Of a stretch of 64,000 nt of DNA, positions 1 to 11,747 are shown in pieces. Each line of letters starts with the position of its first letter. The first letter of the stretch is position 1. Under the pieces are notes generated by a model, which was not told the DNA's origin, did not search any database, and was given only the letters and a program-made list of their open reading frames with translations. The position numbers were made by a program, and so were the translations under genes. Location: assembly GCA_003952965.2 (NCBI GenBank), contig CM025855.1:2455252-2519251 (forward strand). The letters run 5' to 3'. This stretch comes from Morella rubra. Its lineage: Eukaryota; Streptophyta; Magnoliopsida; Fagales; Myricaceae.

Positions 1-1850
1 CGGAAACGTTTAATTGAAAGTTATTTGGAAAGTAGAAATATATTAAGATGACATTTCAAATCATTCTAGAAGTTAGAAATTTTGACTTGAATAACGAAAA
101 TCAAAATAATTACCCTTTTTGCTTAAGACCAATATATTAACACGTACTATCTCAAATTAAAATTGATTAACTATTTAGGATTGAATAGTATTATTGACTA
201 ATGAACCATTAATTCTTTTATTCAATTTTTATCTATTATTCATCCATAAGAGGCTGGGCCTAATAGGCCTCAGGATGAAGTGCCCCAAATTTTATTTAAT
301 TTTAATTAATTATTGCTTAATGGGCCAATTAGGACCCTTAATGAGGCCTTGTGATTTGGGCCTCAAATTTCAATAATCTTCGGCCCAAATTTTTTTATGA
401 CATCTAAACAATGCTTAACACTACCATGGGCCCACATTTTTCGTTTGGACGTTTTTACCCCTATATTTTCAATAAATCCCGAAACTGTCCCTGATGCCCT
501 TTTTGGTCATTTGTACATCTCTTTCTCATCGTTTCTTCTTCAAATTTTTAGGGCTTCGTCTAGTACACTACAGTAACCTATCTGAGTTTTCTGAGGGTCT
601 AAATCCACATCTTTTTTCACAAAAAGTAGATATGAAGATCAACAACCCAACAACACTTCTCATGGCTTTGATTTTCCATTTAAGAAAAAAAAAAAAAAAA
701 TTCAAAGCAAAGCAAACAACCTCTATTCGGGTCCTTTGAGTCTCTTAGCACCAAAAAGATTTCATTCTCACAATTTCATCACATGCATGTCCTTATCCTC
801 AAAATATAACTCCATCAATAGCAAGGCCAACCCGTGACACCCCCCACCCCCCCCCCCCCCCCCAAATACCCTCTATCACCGAACATTCTTAAACCCCAAT
901 AATTTAACGCATTCTCACCCTTACCTCTCTTACTCGGTGGATATAGGCTGATCTCATTTGGAAAAAGTACCAAAGCACCCTAAAAGCAAGACAACAGTTA
1001 GGAAAAGAAAGTAAAAGGTGAAGGAGACCAAAAAATGGGGTGCAGGCCGAACCTCTCCCCTTTTCCTTCTCTTTTCCAATTTTCGGCTGCACCTCTCTCT
1101 TCTCTCCTTTGCTTCTTCTTCTTCTTTGGTTCTATGCTTCACACGACACTCTCTCTCTTCCTACATACTCTAAATCTCGGCAACATCCAAGAAATCCAAG
1201 AGATAAGAATTGGTTTAGCCCTTAATGAATAAGAATTGAGCTATAACTCAACTCAAAGAAGTAAACTTGGGGTTTTTGACATGTAGTCTTCCAACATTAA
1301 TTGCATGCACAAGAAGACAAAAGAAAACCAAGCATGCATGCACCATTCGGCAAGAGAGGAAGGCACCTATTTCGGCTAAGGATGTGGTATCTTCAAATAA
1401 TTAATGCAAAAATGAAGAACATGAGTTCCTAGGTTATAACCAAATAGAAGATTATAAGGTAAATTATTTAAGTGCACAATATTTGGCTATATAAGCTTGC
1501 TAAAATATTAACAAGAGAGAAAATAAAAGATGAATAGCATTATGAAAGACTTTAACAAAATTAAATCCCCTAGTTAATGAAAGAATAATACATATCAAAC
1601 TCAATGAGAAATAAGGTAAAAATGAATGCAATTACATATGTTAAAAAATTAAGAGAAGAGCATGCAAATAAGTATCGAAAGATATTAGGTAAGCTTAAGG
1701 AAGAAATAATTAAACATAGACTCCTATATATATATATATATATAATATCATATATAAGATAATATGTCAAATAGGTGAAAAAGAGAGGAGTGTTACATGT
1801 AAGCTAATGGAATTCTGAATCCATGAAATAACCATGTCGTTGCACCTCTC
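1..1850. other. Intergenic, no gene recognised
   Basis: AT-rich spacer. Short open frames are present on both strands, but none has a recognisable domain, plausible splice structure or coding-like composition. Simple-sequence stretches include an A run near 684-699, a C run at about 841-863 and a TA run near 1724-1742. I see no RNA gene or clear transposon end here. Confidence 0.6.
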
Positions 1851-2396
1851 TCAGGCATCAACAAGAACAGTTTTAGTTGCAGCAGGTTTGGAAATGACGG
1901 GATTGACAAAACCGAGTTTATCTTTAGCTCGAAGCATAGAACGTGACCAGGTAGCATAATTTTCAGTGGTGAGTAGATCGGTAACCAAAATGGTACAAGG
2001 GCTATCGGAGGTTTCCAATCGGTACGGATTAATGGTTGGGTTGGAAAAGTTTTCGAGTGGGTTATGAGAAGTAGATTTTACAACTTCTGCCATTGAAACC
2101 TTGCTATGATACAATGTAAGGTTCCAGAAGAGAAAAGATGATGAAGAAGAATAGCAGAGAGCAAGAAGGTTGCAGACGAGAGAGCTAGTGGATGAGTTCT
2201 GTGTATTCTGTATATTTTGCACATGAGGCTCTGTACAGCGTGTTGCTTGTTATATACAACTGAAAGAATATTCTATGTAAAGAATAGAATACAAGAATGA
2301 CTCTATCTAGTTAGCTAGTGTACAGGTAAGCATAACAAAATTGGTTGCTGCATTGGGCGTTGTGGACGCGGGAGCACCGGGCTGTGTATGCTGCAA
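1851..2396 (-). mobile_element. Copia-type LTR retrotransposon fossil, 5' fragment
   Basis: Read on the minus strand, the frame at about 1851-2222 carries a sequence typical of the copia-type gag N-terminus: an N-P-Y-x-L-x-x-S-D stretch, then L-T-x-x-N-Y-x-x-W-S-R and a K-L-G-F-V ending. Upstream (about 2225-2396) lies a sequence starting TGTTGCAG on the minus strand that could be LTR and leader. Protease, integrase, reverse transcriptase and a second LTR are not seen nearby, so this is a broken remnant. It abuts the MIP2 pseudogene copy that begins at about 2399. The gag call is moderately secure; the LTR limits are inferred. Confidence 0.6.
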
Positions 2397-2398
2397 CA

Positions 2399-4394
2399 CA
2401 GCATAGAGTCATAATGCTTAGTAAAAATGTTCCTTTTCTTGCTTCCCCCCGCCCCCCTTTCATGTTTGTAATGCACATTGTTTACGTAATTTATGTGCTT
2501 AATTGAGTGATAGTATGGACTTCAGGGTTTATTACTGGACTAGGACATCTTCTTAATAAATTTTTGACGGGGTTTTATTGAATTTGTTTTTGCTTAGCTT
2601 ACTAACGACTATGAGCAATAAACTGGAAAGGATAATTTGAATGAGGTATTCAACTTCAGGGATGAATCGAAAACGAAATATTTATTGGTTTTACCTCCTA
2701 TTTTTTATGAAGAAAATGAATCATTTTATCGATGGATCAGAAAAAAAAAATGGATCTGGATCTCCTCCGGGATGATTTGGAAGATCCAAAACTAAAAATA
2801 GTGGTATTTCATGCTAGATAGAAAGATCTTTGTCAAATACCGGACTTGACCTTTTTTAAGGAATTCCTCATATCCAAGGCAGCTTACCAGAAGCACCAAC
2901 CCCCCGGTTCACCCAACAGACATCATCTGGGGGTTGGCAAGTTTCTGGTTTATTCCTGCCACATTTAAGAGGTAGTGTTGAAGTTCTATGACTAGCAATT
3001 TGCTACTTTTTCATGTTCCAATTGTGCTTTCTATGGCACTGCTTATTATAGTGTATCGGATTTAGCATTCCTTAGGTGAAGTTGATTGTTTGAGTTGTGC
3101 CCTACCAAAAGAAATAGGTCTTGAGTGAAGAATCAGAAATTTTCTAGCACCAACAATCTTTTCAGTTGTGTTTTTTTTTTCATGGTTTTCAATTTTCACT
3201 GTAAAATTGATTTAAGACTCGAATTCTTTTGTTTTATGATTCTTTTATTTAATTCCTTGAAGGTTTGAGTCAACTCAAAGAGAAATGGACTGAATACAAG
3301 CAACCGAGAACATTGAAAAAATTTGATTTCCTTGTTTATCTCCCCGAGTGCGGAACATGTTGCTGTGGCTGCTGGAAATCAGATAACAATTCTGCAGAAG
3401 GATGATGACTACCAGGAGCCCTGTGGAACTTTTACAAGTAAGATCCATTTGCCGATTTCCTTGAATTATTATATTTGCGCTATCTTTGATGTGGTTTTTC
3501 ACATTTCATTGTATCCGTAATGCTTTAAACAATGAGATTTGTTAGAACTTTTGGTAGTTAGATCAATGTTTTTTTTAATTGATTACAGAAGCAAATCCTT
3601 GAAAATGGCAGTATTTTTTTTTTACCTATAATTGAGTGGTTCTAATGTGGATTTATCTAAGATATTTCAAAGGCTTAATTCCAATTAATATCTGCATGTA
3701 GGTTTATATGTCATTTTTTTTCGAGTTGCATAGTGCACCATCTAATATTTGCATTGATAGTAGTTAATTTGCCATGTTTCTAGAAAGTAGAAGGCACTTT
3801 CTCCAAATTTTAGCAAGTGATGTATTCCGAAACAATGTCTTTATTCAATTCAGGTATTTTCATATGAGCCCACATAGAGAAGTACTTGAGTATGTGTGAA
3901 AAGATGAAAAGTTAAATCCAGTAGTCTGATGAATCTCTCAACTGACAAAAAGGATTTCAGGCTTTTCCACCATTTACAAGATCAAAGAAAAGTAATGATC
4001 AACAGTCATCCGCTCGTGTAGATATTTTACCCAGTGGGACGAGTAGGGGGAGTTGCTTTTTTCCCCCTTTTTTGGTTTTGTGCATGAGGACTCATAAGCT
4101 TCCCAATATACTAGTTGCATGTCCAGCACGAAAGAATTAATATGAATTGCATGCAGACCTATATACAATAAATTACATGCATAGATTCATCCTTTGAGTA
4201 CTATTTAATTTATTGTTTCATAACTGTCTTCCGGGGTTCTGTACGTAGCATTTCTCGTTGGCATAGAAGTGAAATACTGGATATGGAGGACTATTCTTAA
4301 CTCAGTTTGAGGGCTCATGCTTAGAAAAAAAAAAAAAAAAAATTCGAGGGCACACATTCTAAACCCAAAGGTCACGTGGCACGTCCAAAGGTGT
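2399..4394 (+). pseudogene. Rearranged partial copy of the MIP2 5' region
   Basis: This stretch matches the true MIP2 gene downstream in three blocks. 2399-3620 matches about 12,118-13,580 in the same direction, but lacks about 235 bases found at 12,370-12,605. 3770-4153 matches 14,306-14,693 in the opposite direction. About 4165-4394 matches about 16,642-16,850 in the same direction. The exon 3 copy (3263-3437) has an extra T near 3327 that shifts the frame and a base transposition soon after. The exon 6 copy has lost its AG acceptor, gained bases and carries an A-rich insertion near 4325-4341. Exons 4 and 5 are absent. It cannot make MIP2 protein. Divergence of several percent suggests a duplication that is not very recent. 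Confidence 0.85.
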
Positions 4395-7300
4395 CTTAAC
4401 GGCGATCATGTATACCCCATGGCACTTTACATTTTAGAGTGAAGGATAGGACTCATAGGACTCATGACTCTGAATTAAGAGATGACCAGTTGTTGGAATA
4501 TTCTTGCATCTTTGGAAGCCTTACGTAGGGTAAGAATACCGATTAAATAACACATTATTTACTTAGAAAAACAAAAAAACACATTATTTAACAGCAAATA
4601 GGGCAACTCTGAAAAATAAGCAATTGTCAGGTCTGTTGAAAAGCACAATGAGATAAGACACAGCTAATTGGTTATAAAAAAAAACGTGCATTAAGGTGTA
4701 TATGATCCTCAACTATCATGCATATTAATTCCAGTCCTTTATAAGTCTCAGCCGGCCTTGAATTGGCTTGAACCTCTTTTCCTTTCTCCCCTTTCTTGCC
4801 CTACCAAACCATGCATCAGTTCTGCAACTTCTAAATTAGCCCTACTTTGAAATCCATTTATTAATTCCAGTTAAGGACCTTTGTACAGAAAGGTAACAAA
4901 TTAATCTTCTGATTTCTTGTAGCCATGTGAGAGTCTTGAGATTCCATTGTTTTATTTATTACTAGTGATTAGAAGTATATATATATATATATATATAATT
5001 GTTCTGGCTTAACCAGTCAAATTTTAAAAGTAGAACAAATTATGCTGCTTTGTATTCAGTATTGATGGCGTGAATAGTTCTAATGGGCTCCAGTGGCCAG
5101 TCAATTTAAAAAGTCGTGGGATAGGAGCTTCCTAGGACCGTCAAAGATCTTCCATATCCTTGCTGTTTCCAGCACATAATAATCAGTTGGAAAAGACTTC
5201 GACCAAAGGCTCGCATTGATTGGTGAGAAGCACAACAGTTTGGAAACTTCAGACGTGTTATATCCAAAGGTTTTAGAAATCTTATTCATTTAATATTAGA
5301 CATCACGTTCAACAGTTGTCGAAGATCTTCCAAATCCTTGGCTTTTCATGAAAGGGATATTAATTTTGAGATCAGAACTTGCAAGATAAATATTATTATT
5401 ATCGGAAAACATGTACAATAAAGGCCGTCACTAATTATCTTCTACTCCCATTTGATTAATTAGTGATTGTGGATGGAAAGCTTCACGAACAGAATTAAAA
5501 TCCGAATCCGCCAAGTTAATTAATTTTGGATCTGCAGGTACGTGGGTGTGCCAGGGGATAACTGCACGAGTGTGATCACAAAAATTTGTAGCACTGTCTC
5601 AAAAGTAAAAACACCGCTTAGTAATTTATTAGTTAAGATTTAGGTAGGATTATTTTCTTAAAATTTTATCAGCATTACAAAAAATTTCTCTCTTCATTTT
5701 TTTTCTAATTATTTATACTTTTTTACCCCTTTTATTTTATTTTTTATCAACTTTTTTATTTTATCTTCTTATTTTTTTATTAATTACTAAAATTTTACTC
5801 TAAAATTTTATTCCAACACACCGTGTTAAATGCAAAAAGGTTAGAACAAGCAACTTTGCTTTTTCTTATCTTTCTATTTATTTATTAGAATCGACCTGAA
5901 CTACTATTGGCGCTTCGTTATTCGAAAGGCTCTTTTTATTAGGTACACTAATTAAACCCCTTTTCTGTCATCCATCAAATCTAGATTTGGAACACTTTTG
6001 TTGCCTTATCTTTTTCTCTTTTGTAATTTCCATATCATTCTTGAGTTTGATTCTTCACAGAGCTTGAGTCGACATATGGAGGGGAAAATCATGATCAATT
6101 GCGCAGAAAAAATTATCCATCAGTACTACAGGTCTAACTCTAACATACACATCTTTTTAGTCTCTCAAAGCTTCGACAACCATATGCATGAAGTGTTTGC
6201 AAGAAACTGGGATGCATATCTCGAGCAAGCCCAGCAATATTATGAAATCAGGAGAAAACAGCAAGGGAGATATGATTCTTATAATTGCTGAAGGAAGATC
6301 AACATTGCACCATGACATGCGCATGCAATGAATTAGCCAAGCATATATTGTCGACCCTAACCTTTGTATTTTCTCGGCAGAAAGAAATCTCAGAAAGATG
6401 TTATAATTTGAGTCTGGATTCAAAGAGAAGCAGCCATGTCATGCAGATCATGATGATTGCTGTACCTGTGACGCTGTAAACGGACAATATCTGTGTTTCG
6501 AGCTGGGAGAAAATGAAATCATCTGCTGAAGCTGTAGTCTACAAATAGACATGGAAGAAGATGATCTACAGTAATCAGAACTCACAGATCGATAGACTCA
6601 ATACGTATGGCCCGAGACAACTGCTTGTGACAGGAATATTACATCCATAACTACAACAAATCAAGACTAAACGAGTCCATTTTCTGATCTCTTGATCTGG
6701 AGCACTGAGGGAAATCATCTTCTCTCTTGCTGCAAACATAAGGACAAAATGAGAAGAAAGAATAGGAGAACTAGGGCGGCCTCTAGAGGTACGTACCTGA
6801 TCAAGCATATATATACACGTCATTTCAAAAGCATTGATTGAATGTGAAGAAGCATACAAGTGTGATATTGGTTCGGCTCATCTAGCTAGTCGATCGTTGC
6901 GAGAAGACGAACCGAGGCAATATCACGCATGTATACTTCTCCAGATATGACCCCTTTGGCATGGTACTCCCAGCTTCTACAGGCTACAGCTAGCTATAGC
7001 TTCAATGGGTAAGAGTTGAAAGCTTAAAAAGAGCTAATAGGTCTTTCAGCCCCAACACTGCGGTGCCTGCTGCAAACAATGCCAAGGAATATTTAAGAGA
7101 AACGAACCCCACAGCGTGGGCAGTCCCTTTCCTTGTTTATGAACCCTCGTACATCGGACTATAGGAGGAATCGATGCTCGCATACCATGTGAGCTTCTGC
7201 GAAGTGCACGCCTAAGTGACGTAACCTTAATGCACATGTCAATTTGCACCAGTTAAGTACGGTCTAGGAGATCATTGAGCTAAACCCATATGCAATTCAA

Positions 7301-7403
7301 CCTATTCGGTGGTGATTGGTGTATATAATTATGCGGTACGAATCAAAATTAGATGGAGTCTATCTTTTTGATATTCCTAGTACAGTAGTACTGTTCTACT
7401 TTT

Positions 7404-7686
7404 AGATTGCACCATCTATGGATAAGATTGCACCATCTATGGGTTAGTCTGACACCATGGGAAAGATCGTCCTGTCTCCAATCTATCAAAAATATTTGCT
7501 CAGATGAAAAGACAAAAAGTAGAGCACGGGGTAAAGTTATACAAAAGGCCTCTGAGTGGCCAATCCCGGTACGGTGCACAATTCTATAAAGCTGTATAAG
7601 ACGAATGATCAACCGGCCCGGTTGACTACTCAACTGGCCCGGTTTTTGTTTTTTTGTAGGTCTCAACTGGCCCGGTTGACTACTGA
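7404..7686. repeat. Two short tandem repeat clusters
   Basis: A 21-base period repeat (AGATTGCACCATCTATGG at 7404-7421 and 7425-7442) is followed by three copies of a motif built on AACTGGCCCGGTTGACTACT, at about 7610, 7631 and 7664. The second set contains the imperfect palindrome CCGGCCCGG. No function is evident. Confidence 0.6.
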
Positions 7687-7899
7687 CCAACCTCTCCCTA
7701 AGTCTCTCCTCCCCCCTGAGACGCCACCTCCAATATATTAGTACTAACCACTGACCCGGCCAGCTATCTGCTAATTCCTTTAATTTTCTTTAGGCAACAG
7801 GATTCAGTACAGCTTTTTTCTTTGGTGAAGGCACATTGTCACGTTCATGGAGCAATTAGCTGATCTAGCAAAAGGGTAATGCAGTTGCTCTAATCCGTA

Positions 7900-9930
7900 A
7901 CCCGGTAAAAACTAGTTATTGTCTTTAGCGGCAGAATTAAATCCCAAATTACCCAAGAATAGATTCCTTGAGGGTTATATTCTGGAGTCGTTAATTAACC
8001 ACGGTTAAATATGCAGCAAAATTTAGTTAGTTAACCTCACCAAAACCAGAAGAGACATTTGGGGTTGATGTAAAAGTTGTCCCTTTCATCAATCTATCCT
8101 CTTTACCTATACATGTTAATGAAAAGGGCGGTATAATTTATTTATTTTTAGTAACGAGGGACGTCATCTTATGCATGCACAAGGATTATCGGAGTGGGAC
8201 TGAATTAAAGGGGGATTCTTCTGTCAAAAATAAAAAATTCCACAGGAATTTATTTATGTTGCATAATCATTCACTTAAAAATTCATCATCTCAGTACCGC
8301 ATGAAGGTTTGTCTTTTTTAGTAATTAAGTTTAGTATATCAAGACCGAGATTTTCTTTCTAATTTTTTATTTACGTTAACTGCATCAAAAAGAGAAGAGT
8401 CACATGTGCTTTTCTTTTATAAATGGCGGTCACGGGGCTTTTTTTTTTTAATCTAAAATTGACGTTAAAGTTTAAGTGGCCCCTTTTAATCTGTCTTCTT
8501 TAACATGTAAACAGTCAAAGTTAATCCAAAATCATCATTAGCAGCTTCTTAAACATATATATACGACGTTGAGAATTAACCAAGGTATAATTTGCTGGCA
8601 TAAGGATTTTATCCCCGTGAAGTAAATCCAAAATCACTATTGTGCTTTATAACTGTGGTCCAAATCGAGCATATATATCAGCATATGATTTTTTTTTTTG
8701 AAGAATTTATATTACTCACTACCGTAAATTAATTAATAGATATTATTCCATTTGTTATATATATATATACACACCCAATCGTGCCAAAGGGGAGTTCTTC
8801 TGCAAAAAAAAAAAAAAAAACACAATGCATGGCTTTATATATGTTGCACGATAATTGACTAAAAAATTCATGATCTAGTATCGCATGAAGATTTGTCTTT
8901 TTGATCAAAGAGTTAAGTATATCATGATCTAGATTTTTCATTCTAAATTAATATTCAACTTAGCCTCCGTTTGTTTCATTGTAAATTAATATCTAAAATA
9001 TATTTTTCTTAGTTTACGGTATATAGGGAGGTTGGTAAAATTAAGTCAATCGTAAAATGAAGTATTAATTTACATAAAATAATTTATCTTTTTGAAGAAG
9101 GTAATCTTACTTTCCTAATTTCTCATTCTCTGACTGAACTTGCACTCATCTCTCTTTCTCCTCGCGCACTACCAATTTTAGTATTTTGATATATATTCAT
9201 ATTTTGATATCCTTTAATTTTTTTTTAAAAAAATTATTATTACGAAAAATATATCATTCGATTCATATGTTATTTTTAATTCATCTCAAAATGGTATTAA
9301 GAATCAAGTTTACTAATCATACAATATTACAAAAAAAAATATATATATAAAGTGCATCAAATATTTAAAAGTGCTTTCAAGAAACATATTTTAAAATAAC
9401 AATAAGTACCGAAAATTAAAATACTGAAACTGAAATAAAAATTCACTTGGAAATACCTTATATTATAAATAATTTAACGTCGAAACAAAGAGAGCCTTTT
9501 AGATTACAATCTTTAGATTTTTAATACATCTCTCTTCGTATATCCCGATTGTAATAGGTAAGACCATAAATTGACTTGGTCCAAGTAATTAAGTTGAGTA
9601 CTTAGAAATGATTGTCTGTGACCGCGGAATGAAATCCCAAATTAAACACAATTATTACTTTATAAAATCTAGGTTGACCGCTTCAAAACGAGAAGAGTCA
9701 TATATGCTTTTCTTTTTTAATTGGTGGTTATGTGACTTTTGTTAATTTAAAATTAGCGTTAAAGTGATTCTGTTCAATCTGTCTTATTTAACACGTAACC
9801 ACATATGTTGTCTAAGTTGAGAAGTAAGCTATAATTTGGTCTTGTTCAAAAAAAAAAAAGAGGTATAATTTGGTCTCATAACGAATTATCCCCAACAAGA
9901 AAATCCAGAATCACTATTGTTCTTCATATC
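7900..9930. repeat. Diverged tandem duplication split by a MITE
   Basis: Several blocks occur twice in this stretch. They include the phrase GAATTAAATCCCAAATTA near 7930 (variant near 9625), the block beginning TTCTTCTG at 8217 and 8795, the block with AGAAGAGTCA at about 8393 and 9683, and the block beginning AGGTATAATTTG at 8583 and 9859. Identity is only moderate, so the duplication is old. The second unit is interrupted by the element at 8963-9496, which therefore arrived later. Confidence 0.65.
8963..9496. mobile_element. MITE, probably hAT-like
   Basis: The stretch starts GCCTCCGTTTGTTTC and ends CGAAACAAAGAGAGCC, whose reverse complement begins GGCTCTCTTTGTTTC. The termini therefore match at about 12 of 15 positions as inverted repeats. 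It is about 534 bp, AT-rich and non-coding. I could not see a clean target-site duplication. The hAT assignment rests only on the terminal sequence style and is tentative. Confidence 0.55.
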
Positions 9931-11747
9931 AACATAGGCGGAACCAGCAGGGAGCCGCCCCGGTTGCCCCAACAATCAGTTCAAAATCTTTTTGTTAAAT
10001 ATAGAAAGAGCTGCTTTATCTTTATGATCCAAATGTCTTTCAGACTTGCCAAACTAGGCACCTCCAATACCGCATCAACATAACCCTCTCCTGATACACT
10101 GGCCAAAATCATTGCACGCTCTCCAAAATCCATATTTGTGCTATTTGTTCATGGAAATTTTGGAGTGGTAGAAATGTTGGGGTATTGAAGTTGTGAAAAA
10201 GTAAAGATATTTTGTAGGAGTTAGTGAAAAATTAAAGAGAAAGAAGATTTGAATGAATATTATAATAAAAAAGAATTATTTAATAGAGAAAAAAAATATT
10301 ATTTTATAATTTTTTAATAAAGGCCGAAATGTTGAGGTGCCGAATTGTTAGGAAACAAACGCCATTATTAACTCCACAGTTAAACACCCATGCAGATGGA
10401 GGGATTACTATAACCTCCACGAACCTATTAAGGACTTACAAACTTATTGCATGATAACAACGACCGCTAAGAAAATCACCCAAAAAATTAACGGGAAGCA
10501 TAAATAGAGAAAATGCCCAGGAAACCTCATTTTGAATCTAGGGAAATCAATTTGAAAACACCAGTTTCTCCGTCGATTAATTTATGATATTGTGATTATG
10601 TTATGAAATAATTTGTGATCTTGTGATTATGAAATAATTTGTGAAATGGATAAGTTTTCAATATTTTTAGTATTTTTAGTCCTTAATTTTTAATATTTTA
10701 ATTTTAAGATGCCTTTTTGCATTATATAGTAAATTTTTTTATTTTTGTCATTTTCTCTCAAGAGTTTGCTTCCTTTCAAATTCATTCTTAATTCTGTCAC
10801 TATTTATATATATATATGGCCCAACTAGAGGCTACCCTTTTGTGTTTTTTTAGAAGTCGAGCAAACTTAGATTTTATATTCCATATTTATAGGATATATA
10901 TATATAGAAAAACAAATCAAATTAGAAGTAGGGATTGATGGGCCTAATCCTTATATCTTTTGTTTTGAGATAAGGTTCAGGCCTAGCTTGAATGTGCTTT
11001 GGGCTTTGGGACCTGGAAGTATATGTTGCTTGGGTTTAGGCCGGGTTACAAATCCAACCCAATTTTATAAACGGCTCGGTTCTTTGCCTGAACCAAATCA
11101 CCAAGTTGGCTGTGTCTGTGACTCTCCCTCTCTCTCTGCTCTCTCTCGATATTGATTCTCGAGATGTGTCACGAACCCAAAACGAACCAGGGGCATTTGG
11201 GGATTTCGGTGGCTATGGTTGGGAGAGGAAGATGCTGGAGAGATTTCGTAAAGGTGCAGTCTTGGAGTTTGTCGAGTGAAGCTTCGGGAGTCATCTAGGC
11301 GGCTGTCTTCGTGTCTTTACCCTTGTTTTTTGCAACTAAATGGCTAGTGGAGGCTGTCTACGCGAGTGGGCTGTTATCATTGGGCTATTACGTTTATTTT
11401 AATTTCTGCTGCTTCGTGCTTTTCAATTTGTGCAGCCCATTACTTGCGGGCTTGATTTAATTGTTTTCCTGTAAGGGCTCAGCCCATGACTGGGAGGAAA
11501 CACCTGTAGGAGATATCGAAATCATTGCAGTAAAATTACGAATGGAGAGTTGCTCTCTCTCGAATAGAGCTTAATACAGAATCCTTCACCATTTTCTCAT
11601 CTACCAAACACCCATTTCCCCCATTATACCCTCAGTTACAGTTGGCTACATAACAAGATGTGGGTGCGTTGATCCGTTTGGGGTTTAGGGTTCGAGATCT
11701 CTAGGAAGGGCAAAGATACACATACACGGACGCAGAAGCCGTGTCGT

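Larger units (their letters stand above)
4395..11747. other. Gene-poor intergenic region upstream of MIP2
   Basis: No convincing protein gene is seen. It contains TA runs (near 4976-4996), a short tandem array at 7.4-7.7 kb, a diverged tandem duplication at 7.9-9.9 kb and a MITE at 8963-9496. A 97-codon open frame at 5998-6291 matches nothing I recognise and has no clear splice context. 11,100-11,747 immediately precedes the MIP2 start codon and should hold its promoter and 5' UTR; CT-rich runs occur near 11,121-11,150. I did not find an unambiguous TATA box. Confidence 0.5.

Noticed and set aside
5998-6291. 97-residue open frame
   Set aside because: No recognisable motif, no splice or promoter context, and no copy elsewhere in the window; I could not distinguish it from a chance frame.
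7349-7690. 113-residue minus-strand open frame
   Set aside because: It is built from the short tandem repeats in this stretch and resembles no protein.
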